Positions 10,621-21,916 of a DNA stretch of 38,448 nucleotides are shown one piece after another. A program made the translations under genes and the position numbers. The stretch comes from Saccoglossus kowalevskii (Eukaryota; Hemichordata; Enteropneusta; Harrimaniidae), in assembly GCF_000003605.2 (NCBI RefSeq), contig NW_003156409.1, positions 1 to 38,448 on the forward strand. Direction: 5' to 3'. Position 1 is the stretch's first letter; every line of letters starts with the position of its first letter. Under the pieces are notes generated by a model. The model was not told where the DNA came from. It worked only from the letters and a program-made list of their open reading frames with translations, and did not search any database.

Positions 10621-12754
10621 AAGTAATTGTAGTATTACTAGAAACATTGCCAGCAGTGTTTGTTTGGCACTTTCAGTCTCAACAAGCCATTGCTCCCGGA
10701 TACAACCATTCTCACAAGAATGTGGTTGAAACAATTCTCAAATGAGATTTATAGATTTAAATTCAAAATCAGATTTCAAGTGAAGGAATTGGGTGTTATT
10801 GAAGTGGCGAATTATTGAATCCTAACGATAAAATATGTTATCACGTGCGTACAAGCTACGTTGAACAACCAAACATTTCATCAAAAATTTAGTTCTGTCT
10901 GTTCATTTATTTAGAGCCATTTCTCAGACACGCATTGACTGATTTCTTTTAAACTTTAATACAAAGCCAATTCACAAATGCAATACGTATGCCCAAATAT
11001 AGTCTATTTTGGATGTGAAATACTTCAGTGTGCCTATAACCAGTTCAATCAAACTTTTACATTAGTTGTTGCAGTCTTTTTAATTCAAGATGATGAACTT
11101 GTGGCCGTTTTGTTTTTCCACAATGTCTCTGTTTGTTTCTCTGGTATGAAATGACCAACTACTGGGGTACCGGGGTCAAACACTAATTTTGTAATCTGAT
11201 AAAATTTGACCTTCTGGTGGCCTTTTTGGTAATCCTGATTCGAAAACTTAACATGTCTGCCACTATTTTTTGAAAATACATTGTCTGATTTCAATCAGAC
11301 ATATGACTATATACTTGTTACATGCTCACAGTGTTATTTTTTTAGAGACTCGATTCAAGATAGCCACATACGGCCGTTTTTTACTTTCAATTAAAATTGT
11401 GAATTTGTATGATTTCAAAATGTCAGGGTGCTTGAAATATTTTATGGAGACTATGTCTATAGTTTTCTTGGTATCAGTCTGCCTGACAATTTTCTTTTTG
11501 TCACTATAGACTGCCCCCGTCCCTTTTATAAAAGCATTTGTAGTTTATACTTAGGCTACCATTTCTGTGTCATGTTTACATGCTTGTAGTAAAAAAATAC
11601 CCATTGTAGGTAGTAATAAATCATATTAGATAATTTTTTTTATTACCTTCAATTTTCTTCACAAATTAAACAAGATGGATAATTTGCCTATACTTACCGG
11701 TAGCATATCTAATTTGCATATCATTACCAAACAGTCAAAGATAATTGTAATATTCATTTTAATGCACTGTAACAAATACAATATTTTCATACTTTCAGTC
11801 AAATTTGAATTGCTCATTGGGTGGAGACGAGAACTGTTTGCTTGCAGTGCAAACACATACCGACCATTATCATGCTGTACAGTGAACAAAAGACTACGCT
11901 TGTGTATACCTGCCGTGTTTTGATATGTAAATCAGTTCAGATAGATCAGACATTTTGATTCTAAGTATTCATTTAATGTGTAGTTTCCAATGCCATATGG
12001 TACTGACATTTTCAGGTTTCCCACAAATAATGCTTACTTTTGTGAAGATATATTATAATCACCATGTGGGTGTTCAGTTTAATAATGTATTTTAAATGAC
12101 TATATCTGGCCATATAACTGGTGGTTGTTACTGGTACATGTAGCGGTGGATACACAATGGTGTACCGTGTACCTCGAATTCTGCCTGCTGTTCAAAGAAG
12201 GCCACCTCGTTTTGCAAAGGTTTCCATAGGTCAGTCAGTGAAATTAGCTGTACTGTGTATGCACTCACATTTTGAATGTAATAACTATGTAGGTGATACT
12301 TTACAGGTATAATGTTTAATGATGTGTTGGTGTTCACGAAGAAGAGTTGATTATGATTGCATTTACGTAGCTCTTCAAATCACATAGCAACAGTAACCAT
12401 GGCAACTAAGGGTTCAATGGATCGCTTATGTAAGCAAAACTGTTGTAAATGTAGAATTTATTTAAAAAAAATACTGTTATTTTTGCACTACAACACAATC
12501 TTTTATCAAAATTAATTATATTGTCAGCCATCTTTTCTCTCAAGCTTCCTGGCACTGTGAACAGCTGGTGTAAAAACTGCGCTGAGACATCTCAGTTATG
12601 GCATCATAATAGTCAAATGTAAACTGAGCAGTCTCAATGTGACCTGGTGCACCTTAAGATGGCAATGTGAACACACTTCCTCACATTTTGGTATTTATAC
12701 TGTAATGTGTAATCATGCATTAATTGTAATGTATAGCTAGAAGCTAGATGTTCC
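10621..12754. other. Long intronic stretch, no supported exon
   Basis: AT-rich sequence with short open frames that match nothing recognisable (11270-11509, 11675-11923 and 12121-12312 on +). Apart from the X-box-like palindrome at 12393-12406 I see no structured feature. Part of 12540-12670 repeats the words GGCACTGTGAACA and GGCAATGTGAACA, perhaps a decayed element. Confidence 0.45.
12393..12406. promoter_or_regulatory. X-box-like RFX palindrome
   Basis: GTAACCATGGCAAC is a full-length imperfect palindrome. It fits the RFX consensus of GTNRCC and RGYAAC half sites with no gap. RFX sites normally drive ciliary genes from promoters. This one sits inside the SLC35A2-type gene, about 15 kb from the CDK20 start, so a function is uncertain. 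Confidence 0.4.
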
Positions 12755-13091
12755 CAGGGATTTTTTTAAACAAGGGAACAGGGGCGCAGCACCCTCATGC
12801 CATGGCCATGCGCCCCCTTACCCTTGGGAGATGATGATCTGGCAACCATAAAATTCTGATTATTGTGGAGTGGAGTTTTTGATAATCCTAAGTTAAAATA
12901 GAGCATTCTATGGCTTCCTTGGGGCCAAAATTACTATCAGACAGGTCACAGTTGAAGACTGTGGCCACATGTGATCCCTGGTCAATCTGAATTTAATGGT
13001 TGCCAAAGGATCTGTTCCCCAGGGTATGGGGGGTGCATAGCCATGGCATGAGGGCGCTGCACCCCTGTTACCTTGTTTAAAAAAATCCCTG
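12755..13091. mobile_element. Fold-back element with arms of about 110 bp
   Basis: The left arm begins CAGGGATTTTTTTAAACAAG (12755) and the right arm ends with the reverse complement, CTTGTTTAAAAAAATCCCTG (13072-13091). The arms stay complementary through GGGGCGCAGCACCCTCATGCC and its partner near 13040, and on through a CAACCATAAA / TTTAATGGTTG pairing. A spacer of about 120 bp holds no gene. Mismatches and small indels between the arms show it is not new. It lies about 220 bp upstream of the exon at 13309. Confidence 0.8.
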
Positions 13092-13308
13092 TTTATAATT
13101 TCTGTTTCTAGACCTCTCAGTAAAGTACAGAAAAATAAACTCAGAAAACACAACTGAATGTATCTGGGTTAAATGCCATGTACAATGTATACTTATCACC
13201 ATCTATGACTAAGACATAGCCGAGTGTATTTCTACCCCTGTGAACATGAGAAGTACTATTTAATAACACGTGTAAAGTATATGTAACCTAATTAATCTTT
13301 TATTGCAG

Positions 13309-13649
13309 GCGAGGGATTCACATATATGAAATATGTCAGTCTGGCTGTACTGGTTATACAAAATGCTTCTCTCATCTTGGTTATGCGATATACAAGGACA
13401 ACTAAAGGCGATATGTACCTGGCCACCACTGCTGTTGTTGCGACCGAAGTGATAAAACTCTTGACGTGCCTCACTGTTATACTTGTGCAGTCAAGATTTC
13501 ATTTAGGAACATTCTTTTTGTTTCTGTACAACAGTATCATAGCGGAGCCAATAGATACGTTAAAATTGTCCATACCATCCCTTGCTTATACAATACAGAA
13601 CAATCTTCTATACACTGCCGTGTCCAACTTAAGTGCTGCTACATTTCAG
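13309..13649 (+). CDS. SLC35A2: UDP-galactose transporter (SLC35A2-type), core exon A
   Basis: This exon encodes the first half of a nucleotide-sugar transporter that exchanges cytosolic UDP-galactose for luminal UMP across the Golgi membrane. The acceptor TATTGCAG opens in phase 1 and the donor TTTCAG|GTGAGT closes in phase 0. From the internal Met at 13326 it encodes 108 residues. They begin MKYVSLAVLVIQNASLILVM, close to the first membrane segment of animal SLC35A2, followed by RYTRT, LATTAVVATEVIKLLTC and IPSLAYTIQNNLLY. VSNLSAATFQ at the exon end continues into VTYQLK in the next exon, a family signature. The match is closer to SLC35A2 (SLAVLV, NASLIL, TTAVV, EVIK) than to the paralogues SLC35A1 or SLC35A3. 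Translation may start at 13326 or in an upstream exon; the frame is open to the acceptor (EGFTY precedes the Met). Confidence 0.93.
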
Positions 13650-14227
13650 GTGAGTTTTACTAGTTTTCATGTAATCAAACCAAAACAACCCTGTTTTGAG
13701 TTATAGGATGTTTATTTTACTAGCTTTATCAATGCGTTTAGCGAATCTCAACAATAAATATCAAAGTAAAAGGCATAAAGCTGTGGTCGTTATAACTGTT
13801 TTATAAATCAAAATAGATATTAGAATTAAAATTTACCAATCCAGAAATAGTATTGGAACATCATCGTTAGTTAAATTAATATTTATGAGTTAGTTCAACA
13901 TTATCAAATCAACATTTTGAATAAGTTTGTGTCAGGTGAAGACATGTGGACACATTATTGTTGTGGTTGTAGACAATATTTACCTCTTGAGCCAATCACT
14001 ATTAAATATTTGAATCTGTTTGTAAGCTGTAAATGGTGTACATGTACTATGTTTTTGTTCAGTACATGTATAACTTGTGAACATTGCAACTCAAAATTGA
14101 AAGGGCTTTTAACTACTAGTATTAGTTTAACATGAAATTGAACATGAAATTTTAAATATTGTTTTCTTATTATTGTTTGTTACCAACTACATTGGACTTT
14201 GATTTGTCATGACCTGAAAACACATTC
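13650..14227. other. Intron between transporter exons, first part
   Basis: AT-rich intron sequence after the donor at 13650. No exon, element or array is seen before the minisatellite at 14228. Confidence 0.7.
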
Positions 14228-15288
14228 ACTTTATGAAACAATGAAATCCCCAATAAGAATGTACATTGATGAAATCCCCCAATAAGCATGTACATGTACA
14301 TTGATGAAATCCCCCAATAAGCATGTACATGTACATTGATGAAATCCCCCAATAAGCATGTACATTGATGAAATCCCCCAATAAGCATATACATGTACAT
14401 TGATGAAATCCCCCAATAAGCATATACATGTACATTGATGAAATCCCCCAATAAGCATGTACATTGATGAAATCCCCAATAAGCATGTACATTGATGAAA
14501 TCCCCAATAAGCATATACACGTACATTGATGAAATCCCCCAATAAGCATGTACATTGATGAAATCCCCAATAAGCATATACACGTACATTGATGAAATCC
14601 CCCAATAAGCATGTACATTGATGAAATCCCCAATAAGCATATACACGTACATTGATGAAATCCCCCAATAAGCATGTACATTGATGAAATCCCCAATAAG
14701 CATGTACATTGATGAAATCCCCCAATAAGAATGTACATTGATGAAATCCCCAATAAGCATGTACATTGATGAAATCCCCAATAAGCATGTACATTGATGA
14801 AATCCCCCAATAAGCATGTACATTGATGAAATCCCCAATAAGCATGTACATTGATGAAATCCCCCAATAAGCATGTACATTGATGAAATCCCCAATAAGC
14901 ATGTACATTGATGAAATCCCCAATAAGCATGTACATTGATGAAATCCCCAATAAGCATGTACATTGATGAAATCCCCAATAAGCATATACACGTACATTG
15001 ATGAAATCCCCCAATAAGCATGTACATTGATGAAATCCCCAATAAGCATGTACATTGATGAAATCCCCCAATAAGAATGTACATTGATGAAATCCCCAAT
15101 AAGCATGTACATTGATGAAATCCCCAATAAGCATGTACATTGATGAAATCCCCCAATAAGCATGTACATTGATGAAATCCCCAATAAGCATGTACATTGA
15201 TGAAATCCCCCAATAAGCATGTACATTGATGAAATCCCCAATAAGCATGTACATTGATGAAATCCCCAATAAGTATGTACATTTGCTA
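14228..15288. repeat. 28/29/34-bp minisatellite in the transporter intron
   Basis: About 36 tandem units built from GATGAAATCCCC, AATAAGCAT and GTACATT. Units are 28 bp with four Cs, 29 bp with five Cs, and 34-35 bp with an extra six bases (ATACACGTACATT or GTACATGTACATT). Long-short pairs recur as 63-bp blocks (for example 14500-14690), so the array has a higher-order pattern. On the - strand all three frames stay open for 360 or more codons. Shifting unit lengths and reuse of the same peptides in every frame show these are not genes. Confidence 0.95.
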
Positions 15289-16408
15289 TTTCGGTACATA
15301 CAATAACAATCACTGAGCATGCATAATTGTGGTTTTGATTTTACGACTAACAAATACTGCTGGGTGTCTTGCAAATGCAAATTTTAGTTTATGATAAATC
15401 ATATTCCAATTTTGTTTACAGTATGGAATAATACATGTACATATATACATGATAAACATGAACAAAAATTATTCAAATCAGTACTTCTAGAAAATTTACA
15501 CTACTGTAAAAAAAAATTGTCTACCATGTGAGATACATGTATAAACTATGGTGTGTTGTATACTGGGTGACACAAGCAGGCATGGACATTTTATAAAACC
15601 CCCGGTATAATTTTTTAAATTTATAAATGCTACACACCAATCCAGCAACTGTATTTTGGCACGACAATGAAATTAAAATTAATGAACAATTTGCATACAA
15701 TAAAAACTAGCCTTATTACTTATTATTATGGGGTCTGATAGTGTTTTATGTGGGTCTCATCATGGAGCTAAAATGGTCTCATGCAACAAAAAGCATGTTA
15801 AAAATAAATTGTTTATTTAGGCCAGACTTTTTTTATTCCTTGTTTCTCGAGTTTTTATAAGGCAATTTTCTTTGAGGGGGGCGGAAATAAAATAAAGTTA
15901 ATTCTTTTTTTCCCATTAGATTTGTGTGATTCTCAAAGAATTGTAAGTGAGATCATTGATCGTAGAGAAGAAATGAAATAAAATTTTATTCCATGTATAA
16001 CCTTGTTTCTCATCTGCGTGAGACTTCAGTACTTTGATCATGATACTCCCACGAAAATGCAACTTGGGTTTGTTATGCGGCGGACGAAAACAAAAAATGA
16101 AGATAAAAATAAGTTTTTTTTAGCAATTTTTTGCACTTTGATACAAGTCGGCGGGCGTGAGAAATTACGCTGAAATAAAATTTTATTTTTATTTTATTTT
16201 CGGCTTCTGTCTGCAACTCTTTTGCAAATTTCTACTAGTATAGTCATTGAAAGCATGTACTAGTATGAGCACTCTGTGAAGTTGTAGCTCATAAAATAAG
16301 GCATGCTGTTGTGTCACACATTGTAGATTTCAAGATCTTGTAAACTTGCCTCCTATTTAAATGTACATGTACACACTTTTATAATAATTGTCATATTGTT
16401 TTCAATAG
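15289..16408. other. Intron between transporter exons, last part
   Basis: AT-rich intron. Between about 15880 and 16200 it repeats AAATAAAATTTTATT-like words and GGCGG-containing segments that hint at a decayed element, but I could not define its ends. The final bases TGTTTTCAATAG form the acceptor of the next exon. Confidence 0.6.
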
Positions 16409-17071
16409 GTCACATATCAATTGAAGATTTTAACAACAGCTTTATTTTCCGTGATGATGTTGAGAAAGACTTTATCTGGTGTGCAATGGTTATCACTGGT
16501 TATTTTGTTCGTTGGTGTTGCTATTGTGCAGATACAGCCCACAGATCCCGATAAACAACATACAGAGATTCACACAAAAGACATAGAACAAAATCCATAT
16601 CTTGGACTAATAGCTGTCATTCTATCCTGCTTGTCATCTGGATTTGCTGGTGTCTACTTTGAAAAAATCCTCAAAGGAACTTCGGGATCTATATGGTTGA
16701 GGAACATACAACTTGGACTTTATGGTACATTGATCGGTACCATTGGTATGTGTTTGAAAGATGGAGAAGCCGTGCAGAAGAATGGGTTTTTTTATGGCTA
16801 TACTCCCCTTGTATGGTTTGTTGTATGCTGGCAGGCATTTGGTGGGCTTTTAGTTGCGGTTGTAGTCAAATATGCAGATAATATTCTTAAAGGATTTGCC
16901 ACTTCTGCAGCTATTATTATATCCACCATATGTGCAGTATATTTGTTTGGTTTCCAGATCAATTTGCAATTCAGTTGTGGTGCTGGTTTGGTTATATTTG
17001 CTGTCTATTTGTACAGTCGACCTAAGAGCCAGAATTCAGTCATTCAGCCAGGAGCGAATGGTACCGGGTAA
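16409..17071 (+). CDS. SLC35A2: UDP-galactose transporter (SLC35A2-type), terminal exon B
   Basis: Last coding exon: 220 codons and a TAA stop, opening in phase 0 after TTCAATAG. It starts [18 protein letters not shown], the family's conserved segment, then [16 protein letters not shown] (membrane helix). The signature [16 protein letters not shown] follows, then [14 protein letters not shown], the loop ending [10 protein letters not shown], and [20 protein letters not shown], where the KYADN motif is near-invariant in SLC35A transporters. A final hydrophobic stretch ends VYLYSRPK, followed by a hydrophilic tail ending GANGTG. With exon A the protein is 328 residues from the internal Met, about 10 membrane segments. 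The tail is shorter than in mammals and lacks the KVKGS ER/Golgi-retention ending of one human isoform. Identity is very likely; substrate specificity is inferred from similarity. Confidence 0.95.
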   Translation, partial: VTYQLKILTTALFSVMMLRKTLSGVQWLSLVILFVGVAIVQIQPTDPDKQHTEIHTKDIEQNPYLGLIAVILSCLSSGFAGVYFEKILKGTSGSIWLRNIQLGLYGTLIGTIGMCLKDGEAVQKNGFFYGYTPLVWFVVCWQAFGGLLVAVVVKYADNILKGFATSAAIIISTICAVYLFGFQINLQFSCGAGLVIFAVYLYSRPKSQNSVIQPGANGTG

Positions 17072-19804
17072 ATAATTTGACTGAAATTCAGTCCTCATTA
17101 ATATGATGTACTTATTTTTGCTGCAATAATCCAGAAATAATTAGAATATTTTTTAAATTGATATATGAAAATGATTTTAATTGTTGAAGTAATCAAGACA
17201 AGCCTAGATCCATTTGTCCACTATCAGTTATGGGTATTATTTTCACTGAAAATAAGTGAATTCTTCTTAATTAATGAGAAAGAATTTTATTAATTTAATT
17301 TGTTATCCTAGTAGTAACAAAATCCATCGTAAAAGTCAGTGGAAATAAGTAGTGAATATTAATAAATTCAGCATTAAAAATACTATTTAATTTAATCCAG
17401 TGTGATTAGTCAGTCTGAGAATCCAACATATTCACAGGGCAAGTCATCTAGTAAAAATAATGCAGTTAAACCTGTGTGTAGCACCTATATAGACAGGAGA
17501 GGAGAGGTTGTATATATATATTTGTTTGAGTTGATCAAAATGAAATTGTTTTATAAACAGGATGCTTATTGTTATTTGGGTAAATCTGTAAAAATACTGC
17601 TGAAAGAAGGGTGGTCACAGGTGGTCTTTATACACAGGTTACTCATATGCCTTGAGATTGCCTAAACGTGGTCTCTATAGTCAGTCTATTAAGGTGATCA
17701 TTAACACAGGGTTGACTACTAACATTAAGTGCCCATATTAGAGTTTCTGCATTGTGCATTAAAAATGTACAGGATTTTGTCCGAATTTTTCAAATTAAAA
17801 AACAAAAAACACACGTGTCCACATTGATTTTAAAAAGCAATTTATATAAATATATATATAAGTATATAAATATTATTTTCCTGGGCATAGCTAATTTGCT
17901 GGCAAGTATCCCAGATATGTTTGCATACTGATAGAAGAAGACTATTCCAAACATTTACGTTAATTTTAACTAAAAGAGTTCTAATGAAAATGTACATGTA
18001 TCCAGGAATTTATTTGGATCAGGAAATACAATGAACAAAATCTGGCACACAAAAGAGCCATAAAACATTTATAGGTGTATTTATTTATGTACACTTTCTT
18101 GTTCACTTGGCAGTATACCGGTACTGTCAAAATGTACACATAGTATATTATGAGAATTCTCTACTGACTAAATTAGAGTACAATATTATTAATTGTACTT
18201 TAGCTCTATTTGGCCAAAGTGCAATTGCAAGTGGTTATATGTCAAAATGTCCCCACCTTTTTTTTCGCATTATGCTTTCAAATTTCCTTTGATGGAACAC
18301 ATGTTATGCCTAGTTATGTGTGATGAAAACTCTGTGTTGCATTTAGGTATTTTTTTAATTGGCATCCTTTGGCAAATGTATCCAATCTTGCTCACATTTG
18401 TGGTTACCAGTATATATAATAACCATTAAATGATTGATCCAATCTAGTTTAGTCATAGCAACCAAAAATCTTTTTACTTATTCTTGATTTGGTTATTTAA
18501 TGGGGTTAATAAGCAAAACATTTTGCTATAGTTTTTAGGACCCAAAGAAAATTTTCACAGCTACAAAATGGAGGATATTGTGTGTCTTGTTTTCAGTATG
18601 AAATTGTTTTATGAAGCCTGGTTTATTTTAATTTCTATTCTAATGCACTACATACATTATCTTGTACATTGTAAACTTTAAGGATTCAAATGCTTTAAAT
18701 TAAAAAAAATATTAATATACATTATTATTTGTTATTTAAAAAAAATCTATTTTGATGATGGATGTAACTCAATTATAAAACATTTCTGAAGAATAACATA
18801 ATTTATTGTACTCAAATTTTATTTATATTAAATTTGAGAGTGAATTCATTCTTTGTGGTTGGGGTATCTTGTGAAATATGTTTAATTTCAATGACTTTCA
18901 CCATGTATACTCAGAATAAAGGTTATTCCCCTAAAATGCAATGCATTTCACATATATACAAGCTGGTAAATATTTTACATTATAGAGCAACGTGACCAGG
19001 AATCAAGTACAACTTTGACCTTCAAACCCCAAATACATTATCATAAATAGTATGTACTTAAGATCATGGTCACTTTTTACCCTTTTCTCGTGTTGTGTTT
19101 TTGGAAACTTATTGATGGTGAGGACTGTATTCAACTTTTTTTATTATTTTTTTCTAATTTATGTTGACTTCTCTATTTTTGGGTATTCATTGTCTTTGCT
19201 ATTCAAAGTTCTGTTGTATTTTTAGAGTTTCAGGCTCTGAACATTAGATTCAGTATGTAGAATTTAGTCATAGGTTTGAATCCTCAGGTAAACCTGGAAT
19301 TGGTGCTAAAATATTGATTTACCAATACTCATATTTGTTATTCAGATGTGCAATTTGTAATTTTATTCAGCAGAATTTTTTTATTATTATCATGTTATGG
19401 GGTTTGTATGTAGTTTGCAAACAACTTGTTAGCCCCTATTTGAACAAAGTTCGAACATCAACACTATTGACCTCCACAACTGTATCTTGCATACACATAC
19501 ATCTTTGATACACATGCAATTTTTGTGATCTGGTTCAAGATTGCCGATTGGCCACAAATGTTATGTTAAAATTCACCAAAATCAAGCATTTCTGAACCAG
19601 AAATTGGCTTATTTCATTCAAACTTGGTACATACATTAATAATTATGGGGGGGGGGGGGAATGGCCGACAAGTTAACAAATTCTGCTGTGGAGCCATATC
19701 TTTAACATGTCTGGGCCAATCATGTTTAAATTTCACATGGACATCATGTCACAATTATGCACATGTTTGTTTCATGACCCAATTGATCAATCGGTCGAAT
19801 GGCA
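17072..19804. other. 3' UTR of the transporter and convergent intergenic region
   Basis: Directly after the stop comes AT-rich sequence that must include the 3' UTR. AATAAA at 17361-17366, about 290 bases after the stop, is the first plausible poly(A) signal; another is at 18915-18920. A run of 13 Gs sits at 19647-19659. No further coding exon is supported in the small open frames at 17402-17665, 18107-18429 and 19314-19508. Confidence 0.5.
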
Positions 19805-20410
19805 TCCTTGTCTGTTCACAATAGCTGACTGCTTTCAGTTTCATTGACTATTGCACCACAGGGACACGTGTCATGTCAGAGATTTCTTTGTGATAGATTT
19901 GCATGCAATGAAGTGGTTTCCTGCTGTTGGGTTCCCATTCACAGTAGCTGACTGCTTTCAGTTTCATTTACTATTGCACCACAGGGACACGTGTCATGTC
20001 AGAGATTTCTTTGTGATAGATTTGCATGCAATGAAGTGGTTTCCTGCTGTTGGGTTCCCATTCACAGTAGCTGACTGCTTTCGGTTTCATTTACTATTGC
20101 ACCACAGGGACACGTGTCATGTCAGAGATTTCTTTGTGATAGATTTGCATGCAATGAAGAGGTTTCCCGCTGTTGGGTTCCCATTCACAGTAGCTGACTG
20201 CTTTCAGTTTCATTTACTATTGCACCACAGGGACACGTGTCATGTCAGAGATTTCTTTGTGATAGATTTGCATGCAATGAAGTGGTTTCCCGCTGTTGGG
20301 TTCCCATTCACATTAGCTGACTGCTTTCAGTTTCATTTACTATTGCACCACAGGGACACGTGTCATGTCAGAGATTTCTTTGTGATAGATTTGCATGCAA
20401 TGAAGAGTTT
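19805..20410 (+). repeat. 123-bp tandem repeat, about five copies
   Basis: Units begin at 123-bp spacing (GGGACACGTG at 19861, 19984 and onward). They contain GCATGCAATGAAG and CACAGTAGCTGACTGCTTTC. Copies differ at only a few bases. Because 123 is 41 codons, one + strand frame is open through all copies (about 198 codons), with no ATG at its head. Changes between copies alter residues (Trp/Arg, Gln/Arg, Val/Leu) as readily as they stay silent, and no splice context or domain is seen. I read it as a satellite rather than a gene. Confidence 0.9.
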
Positions 20411-21739
20411 TTTCACTGTTTGGTTCGGAAAGAACAAAGGGAGATAAATAGCTTTATTTTTACATGTTATGGGCACTTGTATATGCACAACATTTCTTTG
20501 CTTTTCACAGTTCAATCTTGTATTTGTTATAAACTTTTCATGGAATAATTTAATTGAAACTTTGGTATATAGACATGGTAGTTATCAAAAGGTCAATTTG
20601 TACCAGTTTTGTATTTTATGAAAAACACCTTATATATACACCTTAGTTATACTAAGAAAAACAAGATTTGATTGAATTTGACATGAAGGTCACATGTGTT
20701 CTGTAAATGAATGTTATTCATCCATCCATCATATTTCAAATGTACAAGCATATTGATGGACATTCAACCAACCTGATTCATTTTATGCAAACAGGTATCA
20801 CAGCTAATAGAAGTCTGGGGTACACTGACAAAATCCATACAAATTAGGACAACACATGGCTGCATGACATTGCCTTTTTTTTCTACATGTAATTCTTGAT
20901 CTTATTTGTCAGATAATCTTATCTTTTGAAGTTCACTTTTCATTATCAATTTTGTTCTGGTTTTTTATAATAAAATTGGTATAAAATGCAAATAAGCTGG
21001 TGTTATGTTCTTTAAAAACTGTACGAATGTGTCATCTCAAGTTTTTCAAAATGGAACCAGAGATCAATTGCTTGTTTTTTGTTTTAACAGATGAAGGTAT
21101 CTGTGGTTAATGTACACGATGAAATAAAACTCAATACATGAATGAATTCACTAAACCTTAGTCATCTGTAGCTAAAATAACACGTCAGGAAAGGCACGTT
21201 TTACTGTAAGCTCCCTGCACTTACTGCTTAATTCGCTCTAGCACTGCGGCTAATACCTGAACCACAGATTATAATCTAAATAAAGCAAACATTCTACACA
21301 AAGTGACGTTAAAAAACTCGTCCTTGTATCAACTATGAGGTGATACAACTAGCTGTAGCTTTTACTCAGACAGAATTCAAATATATTTCAATCATGTTTA
21401 ATAAAATAAATAATAAACATTGAAAAAAGTTGCTCACTGATCAAAAGCTTTTATACATAATTACAAACTGTACTCGTAGTAATTTTAATAGTTTAAAAAG
21501 TAATTGTTCAAACAGCGCCATCTATAGGTCAAATGAGGAAATGCCACTGGTGATTTTGGAAGTTGATGGTTTTGTGGATCTTTCATGATCGTCTGGGGCT
21601 ACAAATTCATGATGCTGAAGATATTTGCAGACCTCCATAACATTTTTTGATATTCAGATCTTTCATACAGGTGTTTGTACCACAATACTGCCATCAAAGT
21701 TGAATTCTGTCCAACTCGTATGGATGTGAGACTTGTCGA
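20411..21739 (-). other. Intergenic region and 3' UTR of CDK20
   Basis: It separates the 123-bp array from the CDK20 stop codon. On the - strand, ATTAAA signals occur 250 bases (21484-21489) and 340 bases (21397-21402) past the stop, so the 3' UTR probably ends near 21370-21480. No other gene is visible. Confidence 0.5.
21515..21528 (-). promoter_or_regulatory. CTCF-like motif
   Basis: On the - strand the sequence reads CCTATAGATGGCGC, which fits 12 of 14 positions of the CTCF core consensus, including AGATGGCGC. It lies between the two convergent genes, just past the CDK20 stop. Such a short motif can arise by chance. Confidence 0.25.
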
Positions 21740-21916
21740 CTAGACGAACTGTGCAATCAAGTCAGGGTCTACCAATGAATTCTCTAATGCAGTATCTATA
21801 TCATACTCATGGGCATGTTGGGCATGCTGTCTTTTTCTTGCACCTCGAGTTGGTCTCGGTAACTCTGAGTGATGAGCTGGTAATGGTTCAGTGAAAAAAT
21901 ACGGATGTAACAATGC
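21740..21916 (-). CDS. CDK20: CDK20 coding exon 10 (residues 282-339 and stop)
   Basis: Opens in phase 0 after CTTTTTTTTTTAG with [20 protein letters not shown], the end of the kinase fold as in human. A basic, His-rich linker follows, then [20 protein letters not shown] and TAG. The final stretch corresponds to the human LEESLLNPELI ending. The linker is shorter than in mammals and not conserved. Confidence 0.96.
   Translation of the reverse strand, partial: ALLHPYFFTEPLPAHHSELPRPTRGARKRQHAQHAHEYDIDTALENSLVDPDLIAQFV

Noticed and set aside
12121-12312. Possible extra transporter exon
   Set aside because: The peptide does not resemble any SLC35A segment, and the splice signals are weak compared with the two small candidates.
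14170-15380. - strand open frames of 360-384 codons
   Set aside because: Pure products of the 28/29/34-bp array; the same peptides appear in all three frames, so there is no real reading frame.
13309-17071. Identity as SLC35A3 (UDP-GlcNAc) or SLC35A1 (CMP-sialic acid)
   Set aside because: Segments such as SLAVLVIQNASLIL and [20 protein letters not shown] are closer to SLC35A2. Substrate is still an inference.
19255-19300. tRNA-derived SINE or tRNA pseudogene
   Set aside because: GGTTTGAATCC resembles a B box, but no A box, cloverleaf or tail is found at the right distance.
19851-20447. + strand frame of 198 codons
   Set aside because: It has no ATG at its head, changes between copies are mostly not silent, and there is no domain. 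I treat it as a satellite while keeping it as a finding to test.
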